Positions 16,373-25,246 of a stretch of DNA of 46,493 nt are shown here, in pieces (positions within the stretch are counted from its first letter, which is position 1; every line of letters starts with the position of its first letter). Below the pieces are notes generated by a model. The model searched no databases. It saw only the letters and a program-made list of their open reading frames with translations, and was not told the origin of the DNA. A program made the translations under genes and the position numbers. This stretch comes from JAFAHS01 sp046728175 (GTDB taxonomy: Bacteria; Desulfobacterota; Binatia; Binatales; Binataceae): positions 1 to 46,493 of the forward strand of contig JBKPEA010000039.1 of NCBI GenBank assembly GCA_046728175.1, in the 5' to 3' direction.

Positions 16373-17623
16373 ATGGCCAAGCATGACGACCGTTCGGGCA
16401 ACCTGGTTTGCTCTTTTTGTGGAAAGAGCCAGGACGAAGTCCGCAAGCTGATCGCCGGCCCTACAGTCTATATCTGCGACGAGTGCATCGACCTCTGTAA
16501 CGACATCATCGCCGAGGAAACCGACGGCGAAGAGGCCTTCAGCCAGTCATCCGCGGTACCCAAACCCGCCGAAATCAAGCGCGTCCTCGACCAGTATGTG
16601 ATCGGCCAGGAGCGCGCCAAGAAAATCCTGTCGGTCGCCGTCCACAACCACTACAAGCGTATCGACTCGCAAATGGTCACCGGCGATGTCGAGCTCCAGA
16701 AATCTAACATCCTGCTCATCGGGCCAACCGGAGTAGGCAAAACCCTGCTCGCACAGACCCTAGCGCGCTTTCTCCAGGTTCCCTTCACGATCGCCGACGC
16801 AACCTCGCTTACCGAGGCCGGCTACGTCGGCGAAGACGTCGAAAACATCATCCTGTCACTGCTCCAGAACGCCGACTACGACATCGAACGGTGCCAGCGC
16901 GGCATCGTGTACATCGACGAAATCGACAAGATCGCGCGCAAGGGCGACAATCCGTCGATCACCCGCGATGTTTCGGGCGAGGGCGTCCAACAGGCGCTCC
17001 TCAAGATCATCGAGGGCACCATGGCGTCGGTCCCGCCCAAGGGCGGGCGCAAGCACCCGCAGCAGGAATTCCTCCAGGTCGACACCACCAACATCCTCTT
17101 TATATGCGGTGGTGCATTTGTGGGGCTCGACGACATTATCCGCCGGCGAATCGCCGGCAAGACGATGGGTTTTCGCGCTGACCTCACCCATCGCGATCCC
17201 AAGACCGTGTCGGAACTGCTCAACGAGGTGCAGCCCGAGGATCTGCTCAAATTCGGGCTGATTCCGGAGTTCGTGGGGCGCTTGCCCGTGATTGCAACCT
17301 TGGGCGAGCTGGATGATGAAGCGCTGGTGCGCATCTTGACCGAACCCAAGAATGCTTTGGTGCGCCAGTATCAAAAATTGTTTGACATGGAGAACGTCCA
17401 TCTGAAATTTACTCAGGGTGCGCTGCGCGCCATCTCGCGTGAAGCCCTGAAACGCAAGTCGGGGGCACGGGGGCTCAGGGCCATCATGGAAAGCATCATG
17501 GTGGACCTGATGTACGAGATCCCGTCGCAGCCGAATATCAAGGAGGTGCTGATCTCGGAGGAAGTGGTGACGCAGAAGGAGCAACCGCTCCTGGTTTACC
17601 AGAAGACGGCAGAAACCGCCTGA
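16373..17623 (+). CDS. clpX: ATP-dependent Clp protease ATP-binding subunit ClpX
   Basis: A 416-aa AAA+ unfoldase. The N-terminal C4 zinc finger has Cys13, Cys16, Cys35 and Cys38 (CSFCGK and YICDEC), which dimerises and binds adaptors and substrates. Walker A GPTGVGKT lies near residues 117-124 and Walker B VYIDEIDK near 179-186. The C-terminal SGARGLRAIMES is the sensor-2 region. The ATG follows a strong GGAGG Shine-Dalgarno 15 bases after clpP, so the two subunits are made together. lon begins within 30 bases. Confidence 0.98.
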   Translation: MAKHDDRSGNLVCSFCGKSQDEVRKLIAGPTVYICDECIDLCNDIIAEETDGEEAFSQSSAVPKPAEIKRVLDQYVIGQERAKKILSVAVHNHYKRIDSQMVTGDVELQKSNILLIGPTGVGKTLLAQTLARFLQVPFTIADATSLTEAGYVGEDVENIILSLLQNADYDIERCQRGIVYIDEIDKIARKGDNPSITRDVSGEGVQQALLKIIEGTMASVPPKGGRKHPQQEFLQVDTTNILFICGGAFVGLDDIIRRRIAGKTMGFRADLTHRDPKTVSELLNEVQPEDLLKFGLIPEFVGRLPVIATLGELDDEALVRILTEPKNALVRQYQKLFDMENVHLKFTQGALRAISREALKRKSGARGLRAIMESIMVDLMYEIPSQPNIKEVLISEEVVTQKEQPLLVYQKTAETA

Positions 17624-17650
17624 CCTTTGAGGGACTCGGGATCTACACAG

Positions 17651-20122
17651 ATGCTGTTTCGTAACGATAAAAAAGACAGTCGCGACGCATCGGCAGCCGT
17701 CGTTCCCCTGCTGCCGCTGCGCGAACTAATAGTTTTTCCACACGAGGTCTATCCGATCTTCGTCGGCCGGCAGAAGTCGATAAAAGCGCTCGAGGCCGCC
17801 GAAGCGAAGAAGCAACCCATCCTGCTGGTTGCGCAGAAGGATGCGAAGGTGGCCGAGCCCACCCCCCAAGACCTCTACGGCGTGGGCACGCTTGGCATCG
17901 TGGTGCAGCTGTTGCGCCTCCCCGATGGAACCGTCAAAGCGCTGCTCGAGGGGAAGAAGCGAGCACGGGTGGTGCGCTACCTGACCGAAGACGAATATTT
18001 TCAAGTCGAAGCCGAAGAGGTCGAGGAGCTGTCCGACCGGACCACCGAAGTCGAGGCGCTGATGCGCTCGGTCGTATCGACCTTTGACAATTATGCTCGC
18101 CTGAATAAGAAGATTCCGCCGGAGATGGTCGCATCCATCTCCAGCGTTGACGATCCCGCGTTCCTGGCCGACAAGATCGTCGGCCATCTGGGTATCAAGC
18201 TCGAGGACAAGCAGGCGCTGCTCGAATGCCTCAAGCCGGCCGAGCGGCTTGAGAAGATCCTGGGCTACATGCGTTCCGAGCTGGAGATCCTGGAAGTCGA
18301 AAAGCGCATCCGCTCCCGGGTCAAGAAGCAGATGGAGAAGACCCAGAAGGAGTACTACCTCAACGAGCAGATGCGCGCGATCCAGAAGGAGCTCGGCGAG
18401 AAAGACGAGTTCAAGAACGAGATCCAGGAACTCGAAGAGAAGCTGCGCCAGAAGAAGATGCCCGCCGAGGCTCGCGAGAAGTGCGAGCGCGAGATCAAAA
18501 AGCTCAAGATGATGTCGCCGATGTCAGCCGAGGCGACGGTCGTGCGCAACTATCTCGACTGGTTTCTCGCCCTCCCATGGTTCGAATACACCGAAGACAA
18601 GCTCGACATTAAGGAGGCGGAGCGGGTTCTCGAGGAAGACCATTTCGGCCTCGAGAAGGTGAAACAGCGCATTCTGGAGTACCTGGCCGTTGAGACCCTG
18701 GTTGGTCAGATGAAGGGCCCGATCCTCTGTCTGGTCGGTCCTCCAGGGGTTGGCAAGACTTCGCTCGGCAAGTCCGTGGCCCGCGCGACCGGCCGGAAGT
18801 TCGTGCGCGTGTCGCTCGGCGGCGTGCGTGATGAAGCCGAGATCCGCGGCCATCGCCGTACCTACATCGGTGCGCTCCCCGGAAAAGTGATCCAGTCGAT
18901 TCGCAAGGCCGGCTCTTCCAACCCGGTAATGCTGTTCGATGAGGTGGATAAAATGTCCACCGATTTCCGCGGCGATCCCTCCTCCGCGCTGCTGGAGGTG
19001 CTCGATCCGGAGCAGAACTGCACCTTCAACGATCACTATCTGGATTGCGATTACGACCTGTCCAAAGTGATGTTCATTACCACCGCGAACACCCTGGAGC
19101 GCATCCCGCGGCCACTTCAGGACCGCATGGAAGTAATCCGTATCCCCGGTTACACGGAAACCGAAAAACTGCAAATCGCGAAAAAGTATCTGGTCAAGAA
19201 GCAGGAAGAGGCCAACGGCCTTAAGCCTGAGAACGTGGAATTCTCGGACAAAGCCCTGCTTGGAATCGTGCGGCACTATACGCGCGAAGCCGGCGTGCGG
19301 AATCTCGAACGCGAGATCGCATCCATCTGCCGAAAGGTTGCGGTCGAAGTCGTCAAGACCGACCGCAACGCCCACGTGAAGATCTCGGCCTCAAGCCTTG
19401 GGAAATATCTCGGGCCGGCGAAGTTCCGCTACGGGATGGCGGAGGCCGCACCCCAGGTCGGGGTCGCGACCGGTCTGGCGTGGACGGAACTCGGCGGTGA
19501 GTTGCTGAACGTCGAGGTGACGATCGTCCCAGGCCGCGGCAAGCTGACCATCACCGGCCAGCTCGGTGAGGTAATGCAGGAAAGCGCGCAGGCTGCGCTG
19601 TCGTACGTGCGCTCGCGAGCTGACATCCTCGGTCTGGACCCGAGCTTCTATCACAAGATCGACATTCACATTCATATCCCGGAGGGGGCGATACCCAAGG
19701 ACGGGCCGTCCGCCGGCATAACTCTGGCAACTGCACTGGTCTCCGCTCTTACCCGCAAGAGTGTCCGTAACGATCTGGCGATGACGGGCGAGATCACACT
19801 GCGCGGCCGGGTGCTCCCGATCGGCGGTCTCAAGGAGAAGGTCTTGGCGGCCCATCGTGGCGGCATCAAGACCGTGGTGATTCCCAAGGAGAACGCCAAG
19901 GACATCGTCGAGATCGCGCCGCAGATTCTCAAGGGTGTGCAGCTGGTGCAGGCCGACAACGTCGACGAGGTGCTTCGGCACGCCCTGGTACTGGACGATC
20001 CAGACGAATTCTTCAAGCCTAAGCCGGGGAGGAAGGATCTGGATTTTCTTCGGGAGGCCGACAAGGACGAGCCAGACACGCCTGATGATGACGAGCCTGG
20101 GGTGTCCCCGAATCTCTCCTGA
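17651..20122 (+). CDS. lon: ATP-dependent protease Lon (LonA)
   Basis: A homohexameric cytoplasmic protease that degrades misfolded and regulatory proteins. About 823 aa from the ATG at 17651; a TTG at 17627 would add eight residues. The N-terminal substrate-binding domain (VPLLPLRELIVFPHEVYPIF) is followed by a coiled-coil stretch (residues about 200-280), AAA+ Walker A GPPGVGKTSLGKS (about 362) and the LonA protease domain. The catalytic dyad is Ser in PKDGPSAGIT (about 687) and Lys in GGLKEKVLAAHRGG (about 728). The tail is acidic. It is 27 bases after clpX and probably in the same operon. Confidence 0.98.
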   Translation: MLFRNDKKDSRDASAAVVPLLPLRELIVFPHEVYPIFVGRQKSIKALEAAEAKKQPILLVAQKDAKVAEPTPQDLYGVGTLGIVVQLLRLPDGTVKALLEGKKRARVVRYLTEDEYFQVEAEEVEELSDRTTEVEALMRSVVSTFDNYARLNKKIPPEMVASISSVDDPAFLADKIVGHLGIKLEDKQALLECLKPAERLEKILGYMRSELEILEVEKRIRSRVKKQMEKTQKEYYLNEQMRAIQKELGEKDEFKNEIQELEEKLRQKKMPAEAREKCEREIKKLKMMSPMSAEATVVRNYLDWFLALPWFEYTEDKLDIKEAERVLEEDHFGLEKVKQRILEYLAVETLVGQMKGPILCLVGPPGVGKTSLGKSVARATGRKFVRVSLGGVRDEAEIRGHRRTYIGALPGKVIQSIRKAGSSNPVMLFDEVDKMSTDFRGDPSSALLEVLDPEQNCTFNDHYLDCDYDLSKVMFITTANTLERIPRPLQDRMEVIRIPGYTETEKLQIAKKYLVKKQEEANGLKPENVEFSDKALLGIVRHYTREAGVRNLEREIASICRKVAVEVVKTDRNAHVKISASSLGKYLGPAKFRYGMAEAAPQVGVATGLAWTELGGELLNVEVTIVPGRGKLTITGQLGEVMQESAQAALSYVRSRADILGLDPSFYHKIDIHIHIPEGAIPKDGPSAGITLATALVSALTRKSVRNDLAMTGEITLRGRVLPIGGLKEKVLAAHRGGIKTVVIPKENAKDIVEIAPQILKGVQLVQADNVDEVLRHALVLDDPDEFFKPKPGRKDLDFLREADKDEPDTPDDDEPGVSPNLS

Positions 20123-20229
20123 CCGCGGTCCGAGCGGGGGAGGTTCGCTGACAAACAGGACGGAGATTTAGAACCGACGGACCCGGCTGCGCCCAGCGGG
20201 GACGTACAAACGCGCGGCGGGGGGAGCCG

Positions 20230-20235
20230 TATAAT
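20230..20235 (+). promoter_or_regulatory. Consensus -10 box (TATAAT) eight bases before the HU-like gene
   Basis: A perfect TATAAT ends eight bases before the ATG at 20244, with no recognisable Shine-Dalgarno and no good -35 hexamer 16-18 bases upstream. If used, transcription would begin at or within a few bases of the start codon, giving a leaderless mRNA. Confidence 0.4.
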
Positions 20236-20243
20236 ACAGACCG

Positions 20244-20543
20244 ATGACTAAGGCGGAACTTATCGAAGGGCTCTCAAACAAGCTTCCACTTCCCAAGGGC
20301 GACGCCGAGCGTGCAATCAACCTGATGCTCGATGACATCATCGCCGCGCTCAAGCAAGGCGAGCGCGTGAATATCTCGGGTTTTGGCACTTTCTCCGTCT
20401 CGTCCCGTCAGGCGAGGACCGGGCGCAACCCGAAGACCGGCGAAGCGATTCAGATATCTGCCAGCCGCTCGGCCAAGTTCAAGCCGGGCAAGCAACTCAA
20501 GGACTCTCTGAACGAAGGGTTGGGTCAGGCCGCCAGTTCCTGA
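20244..20543 (+). CDS. HU/IHF-family nucleoid DNA-binding protein
   Basis: A 99-aa protein that bends DNA as a dimer. MTKAELIEGLSNKL is the N-terminal helix, GERVNISGFGTFSVSSRQA the dimerisation strands, and GRNPKTGEAIQI the tip of the DNA-grasping beta-arm with its conserved proline. The tail (GKQLKDSLNEGLGQAASS) is slightly longer than E. coli HU. HU and IHF subunits are hard to tell apart from one sequence, so no symbol is given. Position after lon is classical for hupB. The gene may have a leaderless transcript. Confidence 0.95.
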   Translation: MTKAELIEGLSNKLPLPKGDAERAINLMLDDIIAALKQGERVNISGFGTFSVSSRQARTGRNPKTGEAIQISASRSAKFKPGKQLKDSLNEGLGQAASS

Positions 20544-20628
20544 CCTTCTCTCGTCCCGAAGTCCCTCCCACTGAAAAAGGGCCTCGCGGATTTTCGCACT
20601 CAATTGGAGCACGAGCACCCGAGGACGC

Positions 20629-21315
20629 TTACCACTTCAAGCCGACTGCTTCGGTCAGAAATCGTACGAATGGCGCCGATGCCGCGCAGGCCGCGGCGAA
20701 CGACTCGAGAAAGCGTGGCGAGCAGGCCTGCGCGCGCGTGAAGTCCTTGCCCGCGACGAAATCCTTGCGCTTGAGATCCTCGATCAGAAGATGCTCCGAG
20801 TCGTAGCCCTTGGGCGGCCGCGAAAGGCTCTCGCCCATCAGTTCAAATTGTCGCCTAAATTCGCGATCGCCGATCGCTTTCTTCCATGCGGTCGGCCGGG
20901 CCACTATCGCGTCGCGAATCTTCCGCAGGGTATCTGCGTCCGGATGCCAAATGCCCACGCCGCCGAAGACCTCGTTGGGCGACAGCGAGATATAAAAGGC
21001 CGGCGACGGCCACCCGCGGGTACTCAGGTGATGAATCGCTGCCGCTGCATTGGTCTTGTATGGAGTCTTGTCGCGAGAGAAGCGCAGATTTCGATAAATT
21101 CGAAACATCGAACCGCCGCTCGGTCTCGGATCGGCGACGTAGTACTTGCTTAGTTTACGCAGGTGTGGCGCGAGATCCGCGATGAAGGCGAGCATCGCGT
21201 CGCGCACTTGGGACTCGTAGCGCTGCTTGTTGCGTTGAAACCATTCCCGGTTGTTGTTGCGCGCCAGTTCCTCGAAAAATTCAAAGAAAGCAGGAGTGAA
21301 GTTGTGCGTCGGCAT
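20629..21315 (-). CDS. DUF2461 / TIGR02453 family protein
   Basis: A 228-aa soluble protein. The N-terminus FFEFFEELARNNNREWFQRN followed by KQRYESQVRD, the central MFRIYRNLRFSRDKTPYKTN and YISLSPNEVFGGVGIWHPDA are diagnostic of the DUF2461 family. Its biochemical role is not established, although homologues are widespread in bacteria and fungi. It is a single gene, convergent with the HU-like gene and divergent from the methyltransferase. Confidence 0.92.
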   Translation of the reverse strand: MPTHNFTPAFFEFFEELARNNNREWFQRNKQRYESQVRDAMLAFIADLAPHLRKLSKYYVADPRPSGGSMFRIYRNLRFSRDKTPYKTNAAAAIHHLSTRGWPSPAFYISLSPNEVFGGVGIWHPDADTLRKIRDAIVARPTAWKKAIGDREFRRQFELMGESLSRPPKGYDSEHLLIEDLKRKDFVAGKDFTRAQACSPRFLESFAAACAASAPFVRFLTEAVGLKW

Positions 21316-21427
21316 GCCGGGTGCCCTCGAAGTGCAGGAATAGTCGCCTGCTCCTTATGGCGCAAGGCGGGTCTGGATTGTGCTTGGACATGTCGCCCAA
21401 ACCCGCGCCGATCGGTAATCTCACACG

Positions 21428-22120
21428 ATGGCAAAGAAGATCGCCAAAGGGAGTGGAGCGACCGCCGACAATTCTGACAGCGCGCATCTCAAACTGGTTC
21501 CCTGTGCAGAGGATCTGTATCGCTCCGTGCTCGAACTACTGCCGTTCGCGCCGACCGACAAGCGCGAGATTCTGGATCTCGGCGCGGGCACCGGATTGCT
21601 GTCGGCGAAAATCGCAGCGGCCTTCCCGAAGGCACGGCTTACCTTGTTCGACCCTGCCCCCGAGCTGCTCACCGTTGCGCGTCAGCGTCTGAAGCCGTTT
21701 GGCTCGCGTGTCCGCTTTGCCTCGGCGCAATTGCCACCGGCAACACCGTCCAAGTCGTATGACGCGGTCGTATCGTCGCTGGCCATTTATCATCTGCCCG
21801 ATGGCGGCAAGCGTCATCTGTTCGGAGACATTCTCAAGTACCTGACGCCGGGAGGGGTGTTCATCAATGCCGACCAGGTCGCGGGCGAAACCGCCGCGAT
21901 CGACGAGCGTGCACGCGAACTGTGGATCAAACGCGCTCGCGAACTCAAAGTCGGAGAGCGCGACCTGGTGGGCGCATTGTCGCGCATGAAACAGGACCTG
22001 CCGTCGACCGTGGGACAGCACCTGGCCTGGATGCGAGAGGTCGGGTTTGTCGAGGTCTCCTGCGTCTATCGGAACCTGATCTTTGCGGTGCTCTCGGGCA
22101 CCAAGCCAGTTAGCCGATAG
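21428..22120 (+). CDS. Class I SAM-dependent methyltransferase
   Basis: A 230-aa protein with the Rossmann-like methyltransferase fold. Motif I is ILDLGAGTGLLSAKIA (residues about 41-56), motif II has the acidic LTLFDPAPELL after strand 2, and YDAVVSSLAIYHLPDGGK is motif IV and the post-IV region. A C-terminal helical part (LVGALSRMKQDLPSTVGQHL) probably binds the substrate, which cannot be predicted. It is divergent from the DUF2461 gene with a 112-base gap. Confidence 0.92.
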   Translation: MAKKIAKGSGATADNSDSAHLKLVPCAEDLYRSVLELLPFAPTDKREILDLGAGTGLLSAKIAAAFPKARLTLFDPAPELLTVARQRLKPFGSRVRFASAQLPPATPSKSYDAVVSSLAIYHLPDGGKRHLFGDILKYLTPGGVFINADQVAGETAAIDERARELWIKRARELKVGERDLVGALSRMKQDLPSTVGQHLAWMREVGFVEVSCVYRNLIFAVLSGTKPVSR

Positions 22121-22239
22121 CCCAACTGCTTGCACCATGCGAATAAAGTCGCGGACTGAACGGTCTCATTGCGGCGCGAGCGCCGTTCCCCGGATCGAGA
22201 CCCCAGATTCGCCCTGACCTCGGGTTAGCATTGCTCTTT

Positions 22240-23058
22240 TCAGCTGCCCATATTCGACCGGTCCTCTTTGCTCATGTCGATTAGGTTGAGCAAGTTTTCG
22301 AACGGGTCGCGAAGCACGGCGCACATCCCGATTTGAACCTCGAACGGCGCCACCATCACGGAGCATCCCGCGGAGCTCAGTTTCGCCGCCGCCGCCCTCA
22401 CGTCGCTTACCAGGTAATGCACGCTGCACTCGCGCGGTATCTGTGGGTCGTCATGCAGCACTATCTCGGCATCGCAGTCGCGCATGCCGAGCGCGATGGA
22501 ATGGGCATTGGACCACAAGTGTGTCAGACCCAGGACGCGTTCGTAGAATTGTCGGGCGGCATCGAGATTCTCAACCTTGACCATCACGCAATCGATCTTG
22601 CGTAAAACCACATCCTCTATCGGCGTGAGGGTCGTCGTCTCGCGTATAGGGAGCGGACCTGGAGTGTATGCCAGCTCGAGCTTCAGCCCGTCGGGGTCTG
22701 CGAAGAACAGCGCGTAGTCACCCGGGGGGTAGTAGACCGCTGGGGGATCGAGAATCTCCACGTTAAGCTCGCGCAGCAGCACATGGAGCCCGTCGACGTC
22801 CTCTCTACTCTCCGCCTCAAACGCGAGATGATGCAGTCCGGGTGCATACCGATCGTGTCGTTTGCCTCTGCTCCCGGGTTTGGCGGCGTTAAGCCGCACC
22901 GACGTATTCGCGCACCGGTCGGCTTGCGAGAAAACCATTTCCCGCGACGTCTCACCGGTCAGCTCGTAGCCGAGATAGCGCATAACCGGCTCATAGAAGG
23001 TCCGGGAACGATTCATGTCGCTGACCGTGAGATCCACGTGATGGATTGGGCGTGCCAT
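22240..23058 (-). CDS. Two-domain VOC-family protein (glyoxalase/dioxygenase fold)
   Basis: A 272-aa protein made of two vicinal-oxygen-chelate modules. The first (IHHVDLTVSDMNRSRTFYEP, about residues 4-128) ends with YALFFADPDGLKLELAY; the second (RKIDCVMVKVENLDAARQFY, about 145-260) ends near DPFENLLNLIDM. Metal-ligand candidates in the first module are His6-7, His in GLHHLAFE and Glu in LKLELAY; the second lacks clear matching histidines and may be structural. Start ATG 23058 follows a GGAGG Shine-Dalgarno. The substrate is unknown; glyoxalase, fosfomycin-resistance and ring-cleaving enzymes share this fold. It is divergent from the alpha/beta hydrolase at 23155. Confidence 0.9.
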   Translation of the reverse strand: MARPIHHVDLTVSDMNRSRTFYEPVMRYLGYELTGETSREMVFSQADRCANTSVRLNAAKPGSRGKRHDRYAPGLHHLAFEAESREDVDGLHVLLRELNVEILDPPAVYYPPGDYALFFADPDGLKLELAYTPGPLPIRETTTLTPIEDVVLRKIDCVMVKVENLDAARQFYERVLGLTHLWSNAHSIALGMRDCDAEIVLHDDPQIPRECSVHYLVSDVRAAAAKLSSAGCSVMVAPFEVQIGMCAVLRDPFENLLNLIDMSKEDRSNMGS

Positions 23059-23154
23059 TGTAGAAGTCCTCCGAGAAGAGACTATTGGCGTCAGGCGAAG
23101 ATTTAGCGAAACTCTTTCCCAGACGCAAGCGCGATTTGCTGGAGAAGGACCACC

Positions 23155-23994
23155 ATGACAGCCCAACCAGATTTCAGCTCCGGTTACGCACCGTCAGGCC
23201 GCGCCCAGCTATATTTTGAAACCGCAGGGACCGGAGATGTGCTGGTCTTCCTGCACGCTGGCGTGTCCGACTCCAGGATGTGGGATCCACAGACCCAAAA
23301 GTTCGCGACGAAGTTCAGGGTCATACGCTACGACCATCGCGGGTTCGGCAAGAGCGAGTTCCCGGACGAACCATTTGCGCTGCGAGATGACCTGTCCAAT
23401 CTGATTCGGCACCTCGGCGTGAGAAAGGCGGTCCTGGTTGGGTGCTCGATGGGTGGCGCAGCCGCCATCGACTTTACGCTGGAGCATCCCGAAGCGGTCG
23501 CCGGGCTGGTCCTGGTGGATTCTGGGGTGAGCGGCTTAAACGATCCGGGGCACCTCTCCGCGGATGCACTCAAGCACTGGATCGAGCTACTCACGGTGAT
23601 TCAGAGGGGCGATCTCGATCGCGCACGGGAGATGGAAGCCAAGTATTGGATTGATGGTCCGTCGCGCGCTTCCAGCGAGGTTGATCCCGTCTATCGCGAT
23701 CGCGCCCTGCAACTTCATCGCGACAACTTTTCGCTGGAGAACTTTGCCCGTCAGGAAAAATCCCTCACCCCGCCCGCGATCGGGCGGCTGAGCGAAATAA
23801 ACGTGCCGACGCTGGTCGTGATCGGCGACCACGACTCTGAAGATCTCCGGAAACTTGCCGATCGACTCGCTGCAGAAATCGCCGGCGCAAGGCTGGTGAG
23901 AATGAATGCGGCCCATCTTCCAAGCCTGGAAAATCCGGCCCAGTTCAGCCATCTGCTGGATGAGTTTCTGACCTCGCTGACGGTCGCAAAGTAG
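23155..23994 (+). CDS. Alpha/beta-fold hydrolase
   Basis: A 279-aa cytoplasmic hydrolase. The nucleophile elbow is GCSMGG (Ser near residue 98), the oxyanion HG-like segment is VFLHAGVSDSRMW (near 32), and YDHRGFGKSEFP (near 60) is typical of the 3-oxoadipate enol-lactonase and meta-cleavage-hydrolase branch. The acid is in VVIGDHDSED (near 223) and the histidine in NAAHLPSLENP (near 253). A GGAGAAGGA Shine-Dalgarno precedes the ATG. Its start region faces the two-domain VOC gene, and ring-cleavage-type VOC plus alpha/beta hydrolase pairs are common in aromatic degradation; here that link is only inference. Confidence 0.93.
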   Translation: MTAQPDFSSGYAPSGRAQLYFETAGTGDVLVFLHAGVSDSRMWDPQTQKFATKFRVIRYDHRGFGKSEFPDEPFALRDDLSNLIRHLGVRKAVLVGCSMGGAAAIDFTLEHPEAVAGLVLVDSGVSGLNDPGHLSADALKHWIELLTVIQRGDLDRAREMEAKYWIDGPSRASSEVDPVYRDRALQLHRDNFSLENFARQEKSLTPPAIGRLSEINVPTLVVIGDHDSEDLRKLADRLAAEIAGARLVRMNAAHLPSLENPAQFSHLLDEFLTSLTVAK

Positions 23995-24210
23995 TCGGCC
24001 GCTGAAAAGAAATTGACTGGCGTCTTGGCCCAGCATCAGTCTCTTCACGGGATTCGGCGAGGGGTGACGCGGTGATGAAAGCGCATGCATGGTCAGACGG
24101 CGGTCCGGCGCGTCCGGCACGATTGGGTGCCGGCGTTGGGGAAGCGTTCGAATCTGCCGCCTCCGCTCCTCAGTCGCATGGGCCGGGCGGACGGCGGTCA
24201 CAACAGCGCG

Positions 24211-24954
24211 CTACTCGAGGTGATCGATCACCTTGCCGAAACCGAGCGTCATATCGCTCAGCATGTAGCTCGCTTGCAGCACTCGCTTTACCGGCATCAG
24301 GTTCCAGGGATCAAGCCGCGACCCTTCCGCGAAGGCGACGGAACCGCTGCCGGTCCAGGCTTCGTGAATCGTAACCTCGGTGAAGGTCTCGATCAGTTCG
24401 GCGCACGACGGCCGGCGGTTTTCTTCGGCCGACGGAATCAGGCGCAGGCTCACCGGCGGGCGCGTCGCCCCGGAGTGGCCGTTGTCTGCGGGTCTTTCCG
24501 GGCGCACGATCGCGCTGGCCAGGCGAATTCCCGCCGGGCGTTCCAGGGTTCCATAGATCATGTCGCGTTCCTGCTTGAACTCGATTTGCGCAAGCTTCTT
24601 GGGGAATCCCCAGATCTCGCGTCCCGCCAGCATCGGCGGTTCGCTCGTCACGGCGATGTGTGTGATGTAGGTCATCGGGCGCCCGTTGTGCTCGACCAGA
24701 AGCGAGAGAATCGTCTCGTCGTACGGACCGAAGGTGGTCCACGGGTAGTGATAGAACGACAGTACTGCGGTCGCGGGCTCGCCGATCGTCAGCTGCGCCG
24801 GAAGCACACCCAATGCGGCATCTGCATCGGTCTCAAACGCGACCGCGATTGATTGGGTGCCGCGATAGTAGAACGGAGGCCGCTGGTAAGCGGGGGCATC
24901 CGCCGGCATCGAATAACCTGAGTTCGAAAGGGTAAGGCGTCCGGGTTTGGCCAT
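24211..24954 (-). CDS. Acetoacetate decarboxylase-like protein
   Basis: A 247-aa protein. GREIWGFPKKLAQIEF (about residues 108-123) carries the adjacent lysines of the acetoacetate decarboxylase family, one of which forms the Schiff base with the substrate. SFYHYPWTTFGPYDETILSL supplies a conserved hydrophobic and acidic segment. Members decarboxylate acetoacetate or act as aldolase/dehydratases on keto acids. The ATG at 24954 is chosen because a GGAGGACAGGACG leader gives a good Shine-Dalgarno; upstream codons add an atypical basic stretch. It is divergent from the amidohydrolase gene over a 292-base control region. True acetoacetate decarboxylase is less likely than a relative, as no solventogenic genes are near. 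Confidence 0.88.
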   Translation of the reverse strand: MAKPGRLTLSNSGYSMPADAPAYQRPPFYYRGTQSIAVAFETDADAALGVLPAQLTIGEPATAVLSFYHYPWTTFGPYDETILSLLVEHNGRPMTYITHIAVTSEPPMLAGREIWGFPKKLAQIEFKQERDMIYGTLERPAGIRLASAIVRPERPADNGHSGATRPPVSLRLIPSAEENRRPSCAELIETFTEVTIHEAWTGSGSVAFAEGSRLDPWNLMPVKRVLQASYMLSDMTLGFGKVIDHLE

Positions 24955-25154
24955 CGTCCTGTCCTCCGGCCCCAAAGCTTTCATATTCTTGCGCCTGACC
25001 ACAATCGGTGCCCGATCCTCGTAAGAGCGTCGCGGAATGTTAATTTTCGTTGATTTGTCGGTGATTTCCCGCGCGGCCCCACACGTTCAAGGGAGTTCCC
25101 GCGCCGCTCGAGAACTATCGCCGGCGCGTGGATCGTAGCATCGAAAAAAATTCA

Positions 25155-25172
25155 ACATACCGATTGGTTTGT
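25155..25172. promoter_or_regulatory. TetR-like inverted repeat upstream of the amidohydrolase
   Basis: ACATACC and GGTTTGT flank GATT (25155-25172). The half-sites are inverted with one mismatch and resemble the ACATACC/GGTATGT operators seen for several TetR-family repressors. It sits about 75 bases upstream of the amidohydrolase ATG, in the divergent region shared with the decarboxylase-like gene. No regulator gene is adjacent. Confidence 0.3.
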
Positions 25173-25246
25173 ATTTTCTGCAAAGAGGGGTAGATATTAG
25201 GCAGATTCAAACGCAGACGCGTCTCAACTCACGTGAGGTTCTCGTC

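Noticed and set aside
18524..19375. A 283-codon frame opposite lon
   Set aside because: Antisense shadow of a well-supported gene; no ribosome-binding site or domain.
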